Shown piece after piece: positions 51,544-61,656 of a stretch of 64,000 nucleotides of DNA. A model generated the notes under the pieces. The model saw only the letters and a program-made list of their open reading frames with translations. It searched no databases and was not told the DNA's origin. Position 1 is the first letter of the stretch. Every line of letters starts with the position of its first letter. The DNA comes from Marinifilum flexuosum (GTDB lineage Bacteria > Bacteroidota > Bacteroidia > Bacteroidales > Marinifilaceae): positions 310,001-374,000 of the forward strand of contig NZ_RAPQ01000010.1 of the NCBI RefSeq assembly GCF_003610555.1, read 5' to 3'. Position numbers and translations under genes: made by a program.

Positions 51544-53091
51544 TTAGTATCCAGGATTTTGATCTATTTCACCTGTTGTTTTATCAATTTCTGCTTGAGG
51601 TACAGGCCAATATTTTTTTGCTTCAGTCCAATACGGAAGGATATTTGCACGATTTGTACGAACAAGATCGTGATAACGATCATTCTCACCAGCTAATTCT
51701 AAACGACGTTCTGCATAAATCGCATCAATTAGCGCAGAACCAGAAGTCGTAATATCTCCCAGACCTACTCGATTACGAACTTCATTCAATGCTGTTCTTG
51801 CACTTCCTTCGTCAGAAGTTTTAGCACAAGCTTCAGCATACATTAACAACACCTCTGCATAACGCATAATTCTAGTATTATTAGCATTATTACGAATAGC
51901 AGCTGAACGATCTTCAGGAGCTACATAAATTTTCTCCTGATAGTACCCGGTTCTGTTAAATGTTAACTTTGCTTTCCACTGATCCAATGAATCATTTGCA
52001 ACTGTCATATCAGTCTGATCATTATACCAATCCCATACTCCTTGAGGAATTTCTTTTTCATATACCTCATCAGTAGTTAGTAGAGTGGCAGCTTTTCTAA
52101 CAACATCACCGGCTGCATCAAAAGCATCAGCTAAATTTTGTGTTGGTTGATTGATACCGTAACCATATGTAATATTTCTTGGTAACTGGAACAATGTCTG
52201 GAAGTTTCCATTATTACGGAATGCCGATGTTTCCGTATCCGAATTAATAAAATCAATTTCAAAAATTGATTCTATACCATTTTCTCCATCAAAAGAAAAA
52301 ACATGTGCATAGTCAGGATCTAATTCGTACTCTTTTGAATCTATTACTTTTTTCGCCCAAGATTTTGCTGCATCAAAATTTTCTGCATACAAATTCACTT
52401 TTGCCAAGAATCCTTGTGTAAAACCTTTGGTTATGCGTCCTAAATCACTTGTTGAGTAAGCACTTTTTAAAGGAAGATTAGGTTCAGCTAATTCCAATTC
52501 TTTGATAATAAAAGCATACACCTCAGCAATTTCGGATTGGCTGATTTTTTCATCTGCAGTTCTTATTACGTGATCTAATACAGGAATTCTACCGAAAGCT
52601 CTAACTAACTCGAAATGATAAAAAGCTCTTAAAACTCTTGCTTCAGCAATAATTCTTGCTTTCATACCAGTCTCAAATAGCTCATCATCCATTTGTTCAG
52701 TTCCTTCAATAGTCTGACTAGACTTATTTATACCTCTGTAACAAAGTTGCCACTTGTAACGCACCTGAAAAGCATCAGCTGTTCCGTTAAACGTTTTTAA
52801 TGGTTCAAAACCTGCATTATCACCATCACTACCACTATATACAGCATTATCACTTAATGTTTCACCAAATGCCCAAAAGAACCATCCAAAACGGTAATCT
52901 TTTAAATCCGAATATGCTGCAGTTAAGGATGCTAATGCTTTTTCTTGACTATTAAAATATACATCAGAAGTTTCTTCTCCCAATTTGTCCTGATCAAGAA
53001 AATCATCACTACAATTGGTCAGCAACAAACCTGCACTTACAACCAATAGTAATCTGCTTATTGATTTTATATTTATTTTCATACTATTCAT
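51544..53091 (-). CDS. SusD/RagB family outer-membrane lipoprotein
   Basis: Surface lipoprotein lid of a SusCD importer, 515 aa. Lipobox LTNC with Cys27. The N-terminal SusD-like domain has DKLGEETSDVYFNSQEKALA and a TPR-like core; the C-terminus shows the family pattern RIMRYAEVLLMYAEACAKTS, ALNEVRNRVGL, AIYAERRLELAGENDRYHDL and YWPVPQAEIDKTTG. It starts 9 bases after susC ends. By context it should bind muropeptides or their peptides, not starch. Confidence 0.93.
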   Translation of the reverse strand: MNSMKINIKSISRLLLVVSAGLLLTNCSDDFLDQDKLGEETSDVYFNSQEKALASLTAAYSDLKDYRFGWFFWAFGETLSDNAVYSGSDGDNAGFEPLKTFNGTADAFQVRYKWQLCYRGINKSSQTIEGTEQMDDELFETGMKARIIAEARVLRAFYHFELVRAFGRIPVLDHVIRTADEKISQSEIAEVYAFIIKELELAEPNLPLKSAYSTSDLGRITKGFTQGFLAKVNLYAENFDAAKSWAKKVIDSKEYELDPDYAHVFSFDGENGIESIFEIDFINSDTETSAFRNNGNFQTLFQLPRNITYGYGINQPTQNLADAFDAAGDVVRKAATLLTTDEVYEKEIPQGVWDWYNDQTDMTVANDSLDQWKAKLTFNRTGYYQEKIYVAPEDRSAAIRNNANNTRIMRYAEVLLMYAEACAKTSDEGSARTALNEVRNRVGLGDITTSGSALIDAIYAERRLELAGENDRYHDLVRTNRANILPYWTEAKKYWPVPQAEIDKTTGEIDQNPGY

Positions 53092-53100
53092 TTTTACAGC

Positions 53101-56100
53101 TTAGAAGCTTAATTTAACACCAATAACATAAGTTTTTGCCTGTGGATAAGTACCAATATCAACACCGCGACTTAAATAATTACTTGATGAAACCATTCCA
53201 ATTTCAGGATCAGCTCCTGAGTAGTCTGTTATAGTCCATAAGTTTTGACCAGAGAAATACAACTTAGCCGAAGTTAACTTCACCTTATCTAACCAACGTT
53301 TTGGGAAATTATAAGCTACCATTAAATTCTTTAGTCTCATATAAGAACCGTCTTCAACAAATCTATCTGACGTTCTATTTGTATTGTTCTTATCGTTACC
53401 ATTTAATCTTGGCATGTTAGTGTTGGTATTAGATGGAGTCCAAGAGTTCAACATATCCTTGTGTTTATTCGTCTCATCAAACTTGTACAAGTGAGTTTTC
53501 ATTGCATTAAAGATTTCATTTCCTTTTGATCCCTGGAAAAATGCACTGAATTCCCAATTCTTATACTCTGCTCCAATATTAAATCCATAAGTATAGTCTG
53601 GATCAGGGCTACCAATTTTGGTTCTATCATCTCCATTTACCACACCATCTCCATTTACATCCACAAATCTCATATCACCGGGTTGTAAATCTGAATTGTC
53701 ACCTAATTGATCAGCATGGGCATCAATTTCTGCTTGATTTTGGAATACTCCATCAGTTTTATAACCATAAAAATAACCTATAGATTCTCCAACTTCCGTT
53801 CTGGTAGCAGATCCTCCATAATAAGAACCTCCACTAATAGGTTCTCCTGATCCAAGGCTCTTCATCTCGTTTTTATATGTAGAGATATTGAATCCAAGGT
53901 TATATGAAAAATCGGAACCGATTTGATCTCTCCAATTCAAAGAGAATTCCACACCTCTATTATTAGCCTCACCAACATTTACTACCGGACCACTTTCATA
54001 TCCGTAATAATAAGGAATTGGAATACTTAACAACATATCTTTGGTGTCTTTATCGAACCAATCAAAAGAAACTTCCATTCTTGCATCAAATAATGCAGCA
54101 TCTATACCAAAGTTAATAGACTCAACAGTTTCCCACTGAATGTTCTTATCTTTCATTGCATTCACAACGTATCCCTGATATATATCCTCATTTTCGCCGA
54201 AAATATAGCGGTACTGAGAATTACCACTCATTGTTGTTTGATACAGGTAATAGCTACCAACATTTTCATTACCTATTTGACCCCAACCTCCACGAAGTTT
54301 TAAAATAGAAAGCCAATCAACATCTTGTAAAAAGTCCTCTTCAGAAATTTTCCATCCCAATGCCACAGAAGGAAAATACCCCCATCTATTACCATCTGCA
54401 AACCTCGAAGATCCATCTGCCCTAAAGTTAGCAGTAAACAAATACTTATTATCATAAGCATAGTTGATACGCCCTAAGTAAGACATCATTGTTAATTCAG
54501 AAGCTCCTCCTGATGTATAATATCCATCAGCACCTGAACCAACAAATCGCATTGCCTCATCTTCATTTGGAATATTTGTAGCACTTCCAAACAAATCTTC
54601 ATATCTGGTTTTTTCTTTTGTAAAACCTGCTAAAACCGTAAAATCGTGCTTATCAATCGATTTGTGATAAGTCAAGGTGTTTTCCCAGGTTTGCTTAACT
54701 GTCTTATAGTATCCTCTTGAAACTTTGTTAATCAAATTTCTCTGATTAGCATTAACAGTAAATACAGGATCAAAATCATAAGTATCTGTAACAGTTCTAT
54801 TCAAACCATAACTTGTCTTAAACTTTAAGTCTTTAATTGGTTCTAATTCTGCATAAACATTTGCAAACAACCTGAAACTTTCACGCTTCGCATTATCGTA
54901 ATTAATTTGGGCAACTGGATTTGGATAATCTGTGAAGTATGAATATCCATAATTTCCTGCTTCTTCGTTAAACCAAACTGGAGTTACCGGCTCTAACTTA
55001 ATAGCGGTATTGATTGTACCTGTATGATAACTTCCTTCAACTACAGATTTTTTCTCATTACTTTGGATGTTCACATTGGTACCAATCTTCAAGTAATCCT
55101 TTACCTGATAATCAGACTTAATTCTTGCAGTTAATCTTTCGTATTCAGAACCAATAACCGTTCCCTCTTCATTGTAATATCCTCCAGACATAGAATAGGT
55201 TAACTTATCTGTTCCCCCATTAATATTGATATTATAATCCTGAACAGTTGCAGTTTGAGTTAACTCATCAAACCAATCAGTATCAACATCTTTATCCACC
55301 TGATCAAGATTTAAAGGAGCAGTTCTTGTTTTATTCAATTCATTTTGAACAGACAACCATTCACTAGCATTTGTTGTTTCCCAATTATTAATTACGCTCT
55401 TCGCTCCATAGTAAGCATCTACACTAACTTTTGTTGGCGTATTTTTCTTACCACTTTTAGTTGTAACCAACACAACTCCATGCGCACCTCTAGAGCCATA
55501 AATAGCTGATGCTGAAGCATCCTTTAAAATATCAAATGAAGCAATATCATTTGGATTTAAAAAAGTAATATCAGTTGTTGGAACACCATCAACAACATAC
55601 AATGGATCAGATCCATTCACACTACCAACGCCTCGTACTCTAATTGAGATTGAACCTCCTGGAGCACCACTGTTAGAAACTACCTGAACACCTGCAATAC
55701 GACCTTTTAATCCATCAACAGCCGAATTGACTGGCATCGCTTCCAAATCTTCATAACTAACAGTAGCTACAGAACCAGTTACATCACTTTTTTTCTGAAC
55801 ACCATAACCAACAACTACAACCTCATCCATGGCAACATTGTCAGCCTCAAGTTTCACATTTATTTCTGTTTGAGTGCCAACAGCTATCTCAAACGTTTTC
55901 ATTCCAATATAACTGAATACTAATGTAGCATCAGTTCCAACATTGATTTGATAATTTCCATCAAAATCAGTTGTTGTTCCATTGGTTGTACCTTTTTCTA
56001 CAACCGAAACACCTGGGATTGTCAGCCCATCTTCTGCACCGGTAACTATACCTTTTACCAACACATCCTGTGCCCAGGATACCTGCCAGCCAAGAAGCAT

Positions 56101-56130
56101 AATTAACGCAAAGCATGCAATTTTTCTCAT
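53101..56130 (-). CDS. SusC/RagA family TonB-linked outer-membrane transporter
   Basis: TonB-dependent transporter of 1009 aa that imports its ligand across the outer membrane. Signal peptide 1-20 (ending VSWAQ), carboxypeptidase-regulatory-like domain at about 23-95 (GLTIPGVSVVEKGTTNGTTT), plug at about 105-225 with the SusC motif PLYVVDGVPTTDITFLNPND and SASAIYGSRGAHGVVLVTTK, then a 22-strand barrel ending in an aromatic (VKLSF). No N-terminal STN domain, so no dedicated anti-sigma signalling is expected. Its neighbours suggest a peptidoglycan-derived ligand. Confidence 0.94.
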   Translation of the reverse strand: MRKIACFALIMLLGWQVSWAQDVLVKGIVTGAEDGLTIPGVSVVEKGTTNGTTTDFDGNYQINVGTDATLVFSYIGMKTFEIAVGTQTEINVKLEADNVAMDEVVVVGYGVQKKSDVTGSVATVSYEDLEAMPVNSAVDGLKGRIAGVQVVSNSGAPGGSISIRVRGVGSVNGSDPLYVVDGVPTTDITFLNPNDIASFDILKDASASAIYGSRGAHGVVLVTTKSGKKNTPTKVSVDAYYGAKSVINNWETTNASEWLSVQNELNKTRTAPLNLDQVDKDVDTDWFDELTQTATVQDYNININGGTDKLTYSMSGGYYNEEGTVIGSEYERLTARIKSDYQVKDYLKIGTNVNIQSNEKKSVVEGSYHTGTINTAIKLEPVTPVWFNEEAGNYGYSYFTDYPNPVAQINYDNAKRESFRLFANVYAELEPIKDLKFKTSYGLNRTVTDTYDFDPVFTVNANQRNLINKVSRGYYKTVKQTWENTLTYHKSIDKHDFTVLAGFTKEKTRYEDLFGSATNIPNEDEAMRFVGSGADGYYTSGGASELTMMSYLGRINYAYDNKYLFTANFRADGSSRFADGNRWGYFPSVALGWKISEEDFLQDVDWLSILKLRGGWGQIGNENVGSYYLYQTTMSGNSQYRYIFGENEDIYQGYVVNAMKDKNIQWETVESINFGIDAALFDARMEVSFDWFDKDTKDMLLSIPIPYYYGYESGPVVNVGEANNRGVEFSLNWRDQIGSDFSYNLGFNISTYKNEMKSLGSGEPISGGSYYGGSATRTEVGESIGYFYGYKTDGVFQNQAEIDAHADQLGDNSDLQPGDMRFVDVNGDGVVNGDDRTKIGSPDPDYTYGFNIGAEYKNWEFSAFFQGSKGNEIFNAMKTHLYKFDETNKHKDMLNSWTPSNTNTNMPRLNGNDKNNTNRTSDRFVEDGSYMRLKNLMVAYNFPKRWLDKVKLTSAKLYFSGQNLWTITDYSGADPEIGMVSSSNYLSRGVDIGTYPQAKTYVIGVKLSF

Positions 56131-56169
56131 TGTGTTAAATTTAGATTAGCAAAATTATCTTAATTAGAT

Positions 56170-57306
56170 TTAATTTATTCCAATACCAGAACGCTTAGGA
56201 AGTATCACCTTACCATTCTGAACCGTTACTCCTTTATATGGGTCATTCGAAATCAAAAGATTTCCATCCAAATCGGCCCAATCGACCATTGGTGAAAGTT
56301 GAGCTGCAGCACTTACTCCACAAGAAGTTTCTGTCATACAGCCTATCATTACTTTCATATCTAGAGCTTTGGCCAAATTCATCATTTTATGAGCTTCTCT
56401 CATTCCGGTACATTTCATCAACTTGATATTAATTCCTGAATAAGCTCCTTTTAATTTTGGAACATCAACCAAACGTTGAACTCCTTCATCGGCAATTGTT
56501 GGAAGCGGACTATGCTGAGTTAACCAAGCCATGGTATCCAAATCATACTTATCCATTGGTTGTTCAACAAAAACAACTCCTTGTTCTTTCAACCAATGAA
56601 TCTTATCCAATGCTTCACGCTTGTCTTTCCATCCCTGATTTACATCTACACACAAAGGAATGTCGGTAACTTTTCTGATAGTATTAATCATTTCCTCATC
56701 AGTACCACGACCAATTTTTACCTTAAGTATTTTATATCGAGCAGCTTCTTTAACTTTCTCAGTTACTACTTCCGGTTTATCAATTCCAATAGTAAACGTG
56801 GTTAAGGGAGTATCCTCCTGATTGTATCCCCAGATCTGAAACCAAGGCTTATCTACAATCTTGCCAATCAAATCATGCAAAGCAATATCTACCGATGCTT
56901 TTGCGGCACAATTTCCTTCTGCAACACCATCAACGTAAGATAAAATCTCGTTCAAACGAAACGGGTCGGTAAATTGATCAAGCTTTAAACTGCTTAAAAA
57001 CTTTGTAGCGGTCTTATGAGATTCACCCAAATATGGAGGCATAGAAGCTTCACCATATCCAACAAACCCTTCCCACTCAATCTTCACCAACATTACTGGC
57101 GTTGTAGTTCTGGAAAATGATGCTATGGTAAAAACATGTTTTAATTGTAAGTCGTATGGCTCAAAACTCAACTTAAGACCAGAACCGGAATAATTGGCTT
57201 TAACTCCTTCCTTTCCACTATTACATGCACTAAACAAAGGAAGCAAACACGCTCCTCCTGCAAGTAATCCACCACTACCTATAAATTTCCTTCTATCTAA
57301 CTTCAT
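56170..57306 (-). CDS. Exported L-Ala-D/L-Glu (dipeptide) epimerase
   Basis: Enolase-superfamily enzyme expected to epimerise L-Ala-D-Glu to L-Ala-L-Glu after murein peptide cleavage. 378 aa. Catalytic residues are in place: the KVK motif in ILKVKIGRG, metal ligands in CVDVNQGW, FVEQPMDK and TIADEGVQ, and the second base in INIKLMKCTG. The N-terminus, MKLDRRKFIGSGGLLAGG, is a twin-arginine signal with a possible lipobox SAC at Cys28. Known YcjG/YkfB relatives are cytoplasmic, so periplasmic export is unusual. It sits between NlpC/P60 and SusC with short gaps. Confidence 0.88.
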   Translation of the reverse strand: MKLDRRKFIGSGGLLAGGACLLPLFSACNSGKEGVKANYSGSGLKLSFEPYDLQLKHVFTIASFSRTTTPVMLVKIEWEGFVGYGEASMPPYLGESHKTATKFLSSLKLDQFTDPFRLNEILSYVDGVAEGNCAAKASVDIALHDLIGKIVDKPWFQIWGYNQEDTPLTTFTIGIDKPEVVTEKVKEAARYKILKVKIGRGTDEEMINTIRKVTDIPLCVDVNQGWKDKREALDKIHWLKEQGVVFVEQPMDKYDLDTMAWLTQHSPLPTIADEGVQRLVDVPKLKGAYSGINIKLMKCTGMREAHKMMNLAKALDMKVMIGCMTETSCGVSAAAQLSPMVDWADLDGNLLISNDPYKGVTVQNGKVILPKRSGIGIN

Positions 57307-57319
57307 TTCTATTTAAATC

Positions 57320-58495
57320 TTAATACCAAGGATGTTCAGAAACTTTAATAATTCCTTCTTCCCCTATTCTATTTAAAACTCTGCGACCACCCAACCATGA
57401 AACTGTTCTGTAGTTGCTGAAATTTTTTGCTTCAGGATCAAAACTGTTTATTTTTACTCTACCCGAGGAATGAATAAACTCTCCATCCCTAATATACATT
57501 CCTACATGAGTAACTTTTTGCTTGTGGTTTTCTGTAGCTTTTCTACCAAAAAACACCAAATCTCCTTCTGCTAAATTTTCAAACCCTTGTTCAGGAGATA
57601 TGGTGTCTCCATGAAGAAACTGCAATGAAGCATCACGAGCCAATATTATTCCGTTCATGAAATACACGGATTTTACAAAACCACTACAATCAACACCTTT
57701 CGATGATGTTCCTCCCCACAAATAGGGTCTCCCCATAAATTCCTTGGCTAATTGAGTAAGCATTGACGGCTCTTTGATTTCTTTTGACTTCCATAAATCA
57801 AAATCGATACAATCTGTCTTATTTAACCTGATCTCTCTTTTATCTGGTAGGTTTAACAACAAATACTTTGAATTTTCACTCTGAACTTCCAGAATTGATC
57901 CTGCTACAATATCTGTTATTATTTCCTTGCCTTGTTCATCTTTTGCTATCTGAAAATGTGACTGAAAAATCACTCTTCTAGCATTTCTCCAATTCGTCAT
58001 TTCTTCCTTGGTTCGTAGATTCAATGCAGCTTCATCCACCCAAGCTATATACTTATCAGGGGTTTGAATTTGATACCAGGAATTCTTTTTATTTAGGATC
58101 TTAACCGGAGCTCCCATAATTGCTTGCGAAACAAGCTCTGCCGAATGCTTTGGTTGAGACCTAAGATTTACAACACTTAAGTTTATCAATCCCCAAATCT
58201 TATTTCCCATTTTATCCTTTGGAAGTAAAACCAAACTATCTACCAAATGAACATTTAAGCCCTCCAAAGAAGAAAACAATGCTAACTTAGCTTCCGGCAA
58301 AGATGTTTCTCCACTAACCACCAGACTACCATTGCTGCTCATAGAAAAACTTGTAGTATAAATTGCTTCTCTACGATCTGGCGCAAAACATTTACCAATT
58401 TCCTGCGATAACTTATTTGCTTTTTGAATAGCATCATCTTTACTACCACAAGCAAATAGCATCAATATCATCAAAATATAATAGGTGTATTTCAT
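57320..58495 (-). CDS. NlpC/P60 gamma-D-Glu-diamino acid endopeptidase lipoprotein
   Basis: Cleaves the gamma-D-Glu-Dap bond of free murein peptides, as in YkfC. 391 aa; lipobox LFAC with Cys16. Two bacterial SH3-like domains (one around SQAIMGAPVKILNKKNSWYQIQ, residues about 120-165) are followed by the NlpC/P60 domain at about 245-375, with catalytic Cys in GVDCSGFVKSVYF and His in VTHVGMYIRDGEFIHSSG. It begins a probable operon with the epimerase (13-base gap), susC and susD. Confidence 0.93.
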   Translation of the reverse strand: MKYTYYILMILMLFACGSKDDAIQKANKLSQEIGKCFAPDRREAIYTTSFSMSSNGSLVVSGETSLPEAKLALFSSLEGLNVHLVDSLVLLPKDKMGNKIWGLINLSVVNLRSQPKHSAELVSQAIMGAPVKILNKKNSWYQIQTPDKYIAWVDEAALNLRTKEEMTNWRNARRVIFQSHFQIAKDEQGKEIITDIVAGSILEVQSENSKYLLLNLPDKREIRLNKTDCIDFDLWKSKEIKEPSMLTQLAKEFMGRPYLWGGTSSKGVDCSGFVKSVYFMNGIILARDASLQFLHGDTISPEQGFENLAEGDLVFFGRKATENHKQKVTHVGMYIRDGEFIHSSGRVKINSFDPEAKNFSNYRTVSWLGGRRVLNRIGEEGIIKVSEHPWY

Positions 58496-58536
58496 TTTTT
58501 ACTCTTAAATAATTGGTATTACATATTACATGAATC

Positions 58537-58544
58537 CAAATTTA
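58537..58544 (-). promoter_or_regulatory. -7 element of the NlpC-epimerase-SusCD unit
   Basis: TAAATTTG on the - strand (58544-58537) lies in the 149-base gap between the glycosidase and the NlpC gene, 42 bases before the start codon. No clear -33 element, so confidence is moderate. Confidence 0.4.
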
Positions 58545-58644
58545 AAAATGATCAGTTAATTTATTGGTTAACACACACATGTTTAAAAACACATATTTGT
58601 AATACAAGTAAACACATTGTAAGCAATCAAATTAAGAAAAGGAG

Positions 58645-60117
58645 CTATTCTATTACTATTTTATTACTTTCCGAACTCTCCGAATGCCCTCTATTCACTG
58701 CCACTACAGAATAATCACCCACACTTTGCGCCGCTTCCAAATTCAACTCACATAAACTTGTAATACAAAATATTTTCTTATTTGATTTTTTCTCTTTTTT
58801 ATACACAACATAGTAAGCAGCATTTTGCTGTTTTGTCCATTCAAGCTTCATGTTCTCTCTTTTTAACTTGGGACGATTGGGAACCTCTCCTTCAAACAGT
58901 GGGTTCTTCATGTGCATAGCCGGATCTTTATACATTTCTTTTACCAGCGCTTCATTTATCCCCAATTTGTTTTCTAAAAAGCTTTTTGCAGAGAAAAACA
59001 TACTTCCATCAACATTTTTAAGTTTTCGGTTCAATTTAACCTGACGAATAATTTCATTTGCACTATGCCATGACTTGATACTTGATTCAGAATTTAATCT
59101 ATATGCTCCTTGACCTATATAGCATGGTTTACCATATGAATTTTTGTTCCACCACTTTGCTATTACTCTATAATTGGCCACTCTTTTACCAATATGCCAG
59201 TAGATTTGTGGTGCCACATAATCGATCCAATCATTCTTTAACCACAACAACACATCAGCATACAAATCATCGTAATTGGTTTGACCAGCTTGAGTTCTTG
59301 ATCCAGACTTGTCAACACTTTTGTTTCGCCAAACTCCAAATGGAGAAATACCAAAAGGCATCCATGGCTTTATTGATTTAATCGTGTCGTTTATTTGTTT
59401 GATTACAAGATTTACATTCTCTCTTCTCCAATCATCAATTCGATCTGGATAAAATTTCCCACCATGATTTGTGAAACTTTCTGAATCAGGGAAAGCCTCA
59501 TCTTTTATTTTGTATGGGTAGAAATAATCATCGAAATGAATGGCATCAACATCATACCTACGAACCACGTCACCAACAATTTTCGACACGTAATCTCTGG
59601 TTTCCGGCAATCCGGGGTTAAAATATTTGTGCTTTCCATAGGTCAGAAACAATTCTGGTCGAGTATTGGTAATGTGATTTGGATCTGTTTTGGCATCCTT
59701 ATAAAGAAATACAGCTCTGTATGGATTCATCCATGCATGCAATTCCATAGCTCTTTTGTGACACTCTTCAATTGCAAATTGTAAAGGATCATACAATGGA
59801 TCCGGAGCTTTTCCTTGCTCACCACTTAGCCATTGTGACCATGGTTCGTATGGCGAATTGTAAAAAGCATCAGCAGCTGGTCGAACCTGAAATATCACCG
59901 TATTCATTCCATATTTCTTGTGTTGATCCAAATGAGCAATCAATTCCTTTTTCTGTTCTTCCACACTTAAGCCAGGTTTCGATGGCCAATCGATATTATC
60001 AACCGTTGCGATCCAAACTGCACGCATTTCTCTTTTAGGAGATTTCTTCTTGGCAAAAACTCCACAACTCATAGAAATAAGCAATACCAATGCTATAACT
60101 TTCTTCATATTATTCAT
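58645..60117 (-). CDS. GHL10-family glycoside hydrolase (DigH-like)
   Basis: 490-aa exported glycosidase. E. coli DigH (YddW) of this family cleaves denuded peptidoglycan glycan strands, which fits the neighbours. Signal peptide 1-22 (LVLLISMSCGVFA). The TIM-barrel domain spans about 30-390: REMRAVWIATVDNIDWPSKP, TVIFQVRPAADAFYNSPYEP, LHAWMNPYRA, AIHFDDYFYPY (likely catalytic acids) and DYVAPQIYWHIG. The C-terminal ~80 residues form a fibronectin III-like beta domain. The start overlaps the stop of the transglutaminase gene by 8 bases. Confidence 0.9.
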   Translation of the reverse strand: MNNMKKVIALVLLISMSCGVFAKKKSPKREMRAVWIATVDNIDWPSKPGLSVEEQKKELIAHLDQHKKYGMNTVIFQVRPAADAFYNSPYEPWSQWLSGEQGKAPDPLYDPLQFAIEECHKRAMELHAWMNPYRAVFLYKDAKTDPNHITNTRPELFLTYGKHKYFNPGLPETRDYVSKIVGDVVRRYDVDAIHFDDYFYPYKIKDEAFPDSESFTNHGGKFYPDRIDDWRRENVNLVIKQINDTIKSIKPWMPFGISPFGVWRNKSVDKSGSRTQAGQTNYDDLYADVLLWLKNDWIDYVAPQIYWHIGKRVANYRVIAKWWNKNSYGKPCYIGQGAYRLNSESSIKSWHSANEIIRQVKLNRKLKNVDGSMFFSAKSFLENKLGINEALVKEMYKDPAMHMKNPLFEGEVPNRPKLKRENMKLEWTKQQNAAYYVVYKKEKKSNKKIFCITSLCELNLEAAQSVGDYSVVAVNRGHSESSESNKIVIE

Positions 60118-61543
60118 AGCTAACTTTCATTTTGTAAGACCAATCACTGAAATACAGGTTTCCACCATTCCACTCTAATTCTCCTCTCTGAAAATCGATA
60201 GGTTCACTTCTTGGCCAATTTTTCTTTGGGTAAAATTCTCTAGAGAAATCATCGTTAACAATTAACCGATGTGCATCAATACCCGTTTTATAGAAATGAC
60301 GCACGCAATGATCCTCACTTTTTTGCATCTCAAATGATTGATCAAGTGGCACCCAACCAATTCCCTCATAATACACCTCGCACCAATCATGAAGATTCAC
60401 CAATCCAGGATGCAACATATAGCCTGATTGCCATTTGGCAGGAATCCCTCTGTATCGTGCCATACTTATAAACAGTAAGGTTTGCATCCCACAATCTCCA
60501 TGCATATTATCCAAAACGTAACCTGGAATATGAGACATGATTCCATACTCTAATGCACTTGCCCATGGAATATTGATATCAATCCAATTGTACAATAAAT
60601 CAACTTGTTTTAAAGGATCAGTTTCATCACCACAAATCTCGTCAGTCAACTTTTTAATTCTGTCTGTAAATACAATTTGAGGAGCTCGTTCCTTCGTATT
60701 CTCAATATAAATTTTGGAAGTTTTATCGTACTCTTTCAATTTCATTTTTTCAGGAAAGAATACCTGTGCATAAGATGTAGTTTTAAACTTTACATTGAAT
60801 CTGGTTTCTTTGCCAGCTTCTGCTATTTTTTCACAGTAAATACTTCTTTGTGGCAATGAATCTGGAGCAATCATGTAATACTCCGAATTAATCGAAATGA
60901 ATTCTACATTTTGCTGTCTTGTATGATTTTCTTTAGGATATGGCATCCAACAGCGAATGATTTCACCTGCTGGCACAGCATCAGCTTTTAACTTTATGGC
61001 GTAGTCGAATATATTCTTAACCGGATTAATTAACTCTCCTTCTCCGTTTGTTTTTTTAACCAGTTCAGTTGTATGATCCAAACAATAGGCATCCAAAGGA
61101 TCAACACTCTTTCCTTTTAGCTTTTCTTTTCTGGCTTTGGCAAACTCATTTACTCTAAAAAGATTCCAAACACCATTCTTAAAATACTTCTTCTGATCAT
61201 TAATTAGCCTAAACTCTAAAGATTTATCTGCTTCCCATTTGAGCATATAAAGAGTCGTTGAATCTCCAAAATATTCACTCAAGCGATCAATCACATATTC
61301 CTCGGATAAAGAGAACTCTCTTTCTATTCTGCGCATCATATCCAGCTGATGCAAAAACTCTCTTCTCTGTGTTTCTGTGAGAAATTTGTCTTCTAACTTA
61401 TCATTGATCATGTTAGAAGCAACGCTATAGTCACCTCTTTCAATTAAAAGACTTAACTTGCCATTTTGCTGATCCTTTGAGTTACAAGAGAAACAAAGTA
61501 ACACAATGACAATAATTAAATAGCGGGGTATGGGCTTTGTCAC
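60110..61543 (-). CDS. Transglutaminase-like lipoprotein
   Basis: 477 aa; lipobox FSC with Cys20. N-terminal helical region to about 165, a beta-rich middle, and a transglutaminase-like cysteine protease fold at about 290-420 with the full triad: Cys in MHGDCGMQTLLFISMARYRG, His in NLHDWCEVYYEG and Asp in WVPLDQSFEMQ. Enzymes of this fold in such loci often act as peptidases or amidases on stem peptides; the exact bond is unknown. First gene of its transcript, upstream of the GHL10 gene. Confidence 0.88.
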   Translation of the reverse strand: MTKPIPRYLIIVIVLLCFSCNSKDQQNGKLSLLIERGDYSVASNMINDKLEDKFLTETQRREFLHQLDMMRRIEREFSLSEEYVIDRLSEYFGDSTTLYMLKWEADKSLEFRLINDQKKYFKNGVWNLFRVNEFAKARKEKLKGKSVDPLDAYCLDHTTELVKKTNGEGELINPVKNIFDYAIKLKADAVPAGEIIRCWMPYPKENHTRQQNVEFISINSEYYMIAPDSLPQRSIYCEKIAEAGKETRFNVKFKTTSYAQVFFPEKMKLKEYDKTSKIYIENTKERAPQIVFTDRIKKLTDEICGDETDPLKQVDLLYNWIDINIPWASALEYGIMSHIPGYVLDNMHGDCGMQTLLFISMARYRGIPAKWQSGYMLHPGLVNLHDWCEVYYEGIGWVPLDQSFEMQKSEDHCVRHFYKTGIDAHRLIVNDDFSREFYPKKNWPRSEPIDFQRGELEWNGGNLYFSDWSYKMKVSYE

Positions 61544-61575
61544 TCTAATATCCTATTAATATGTCATACATGTTA

Positions 61576-61604
61576 CAAAAGTAAAAATTTTATTAGTTTT
61601 GCAA
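61576..61604 (-). promoter_or_regulatory. Promoter of transglutaminase/GHL10 unit
   Basis: On the - strand TTG (61604-61602), an 18-base spacer and TACTTTTG (61583-61576); start predicted near 61569, a 26-base leader. It overlaps the divergent -7 element of the DUF1343 gene. Confidence 0.6.
61594..61601 (+). promoter_or_regulatory. -7 element of DUF1343 gene
   Basis: TAGTTTTG fits TAnnTTTG on +; start predicted near 61608, about 49 bases before the ATG. It abuts the -33 TTG of the divergent promoter, so the two cannot easily be bound at once. Confidence 0.5.
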
Positions 61605-61656
61605 TGAAAAAATGTAAAAAACAACATTCTAAATTGTTAAAACCGTTATCTACACT

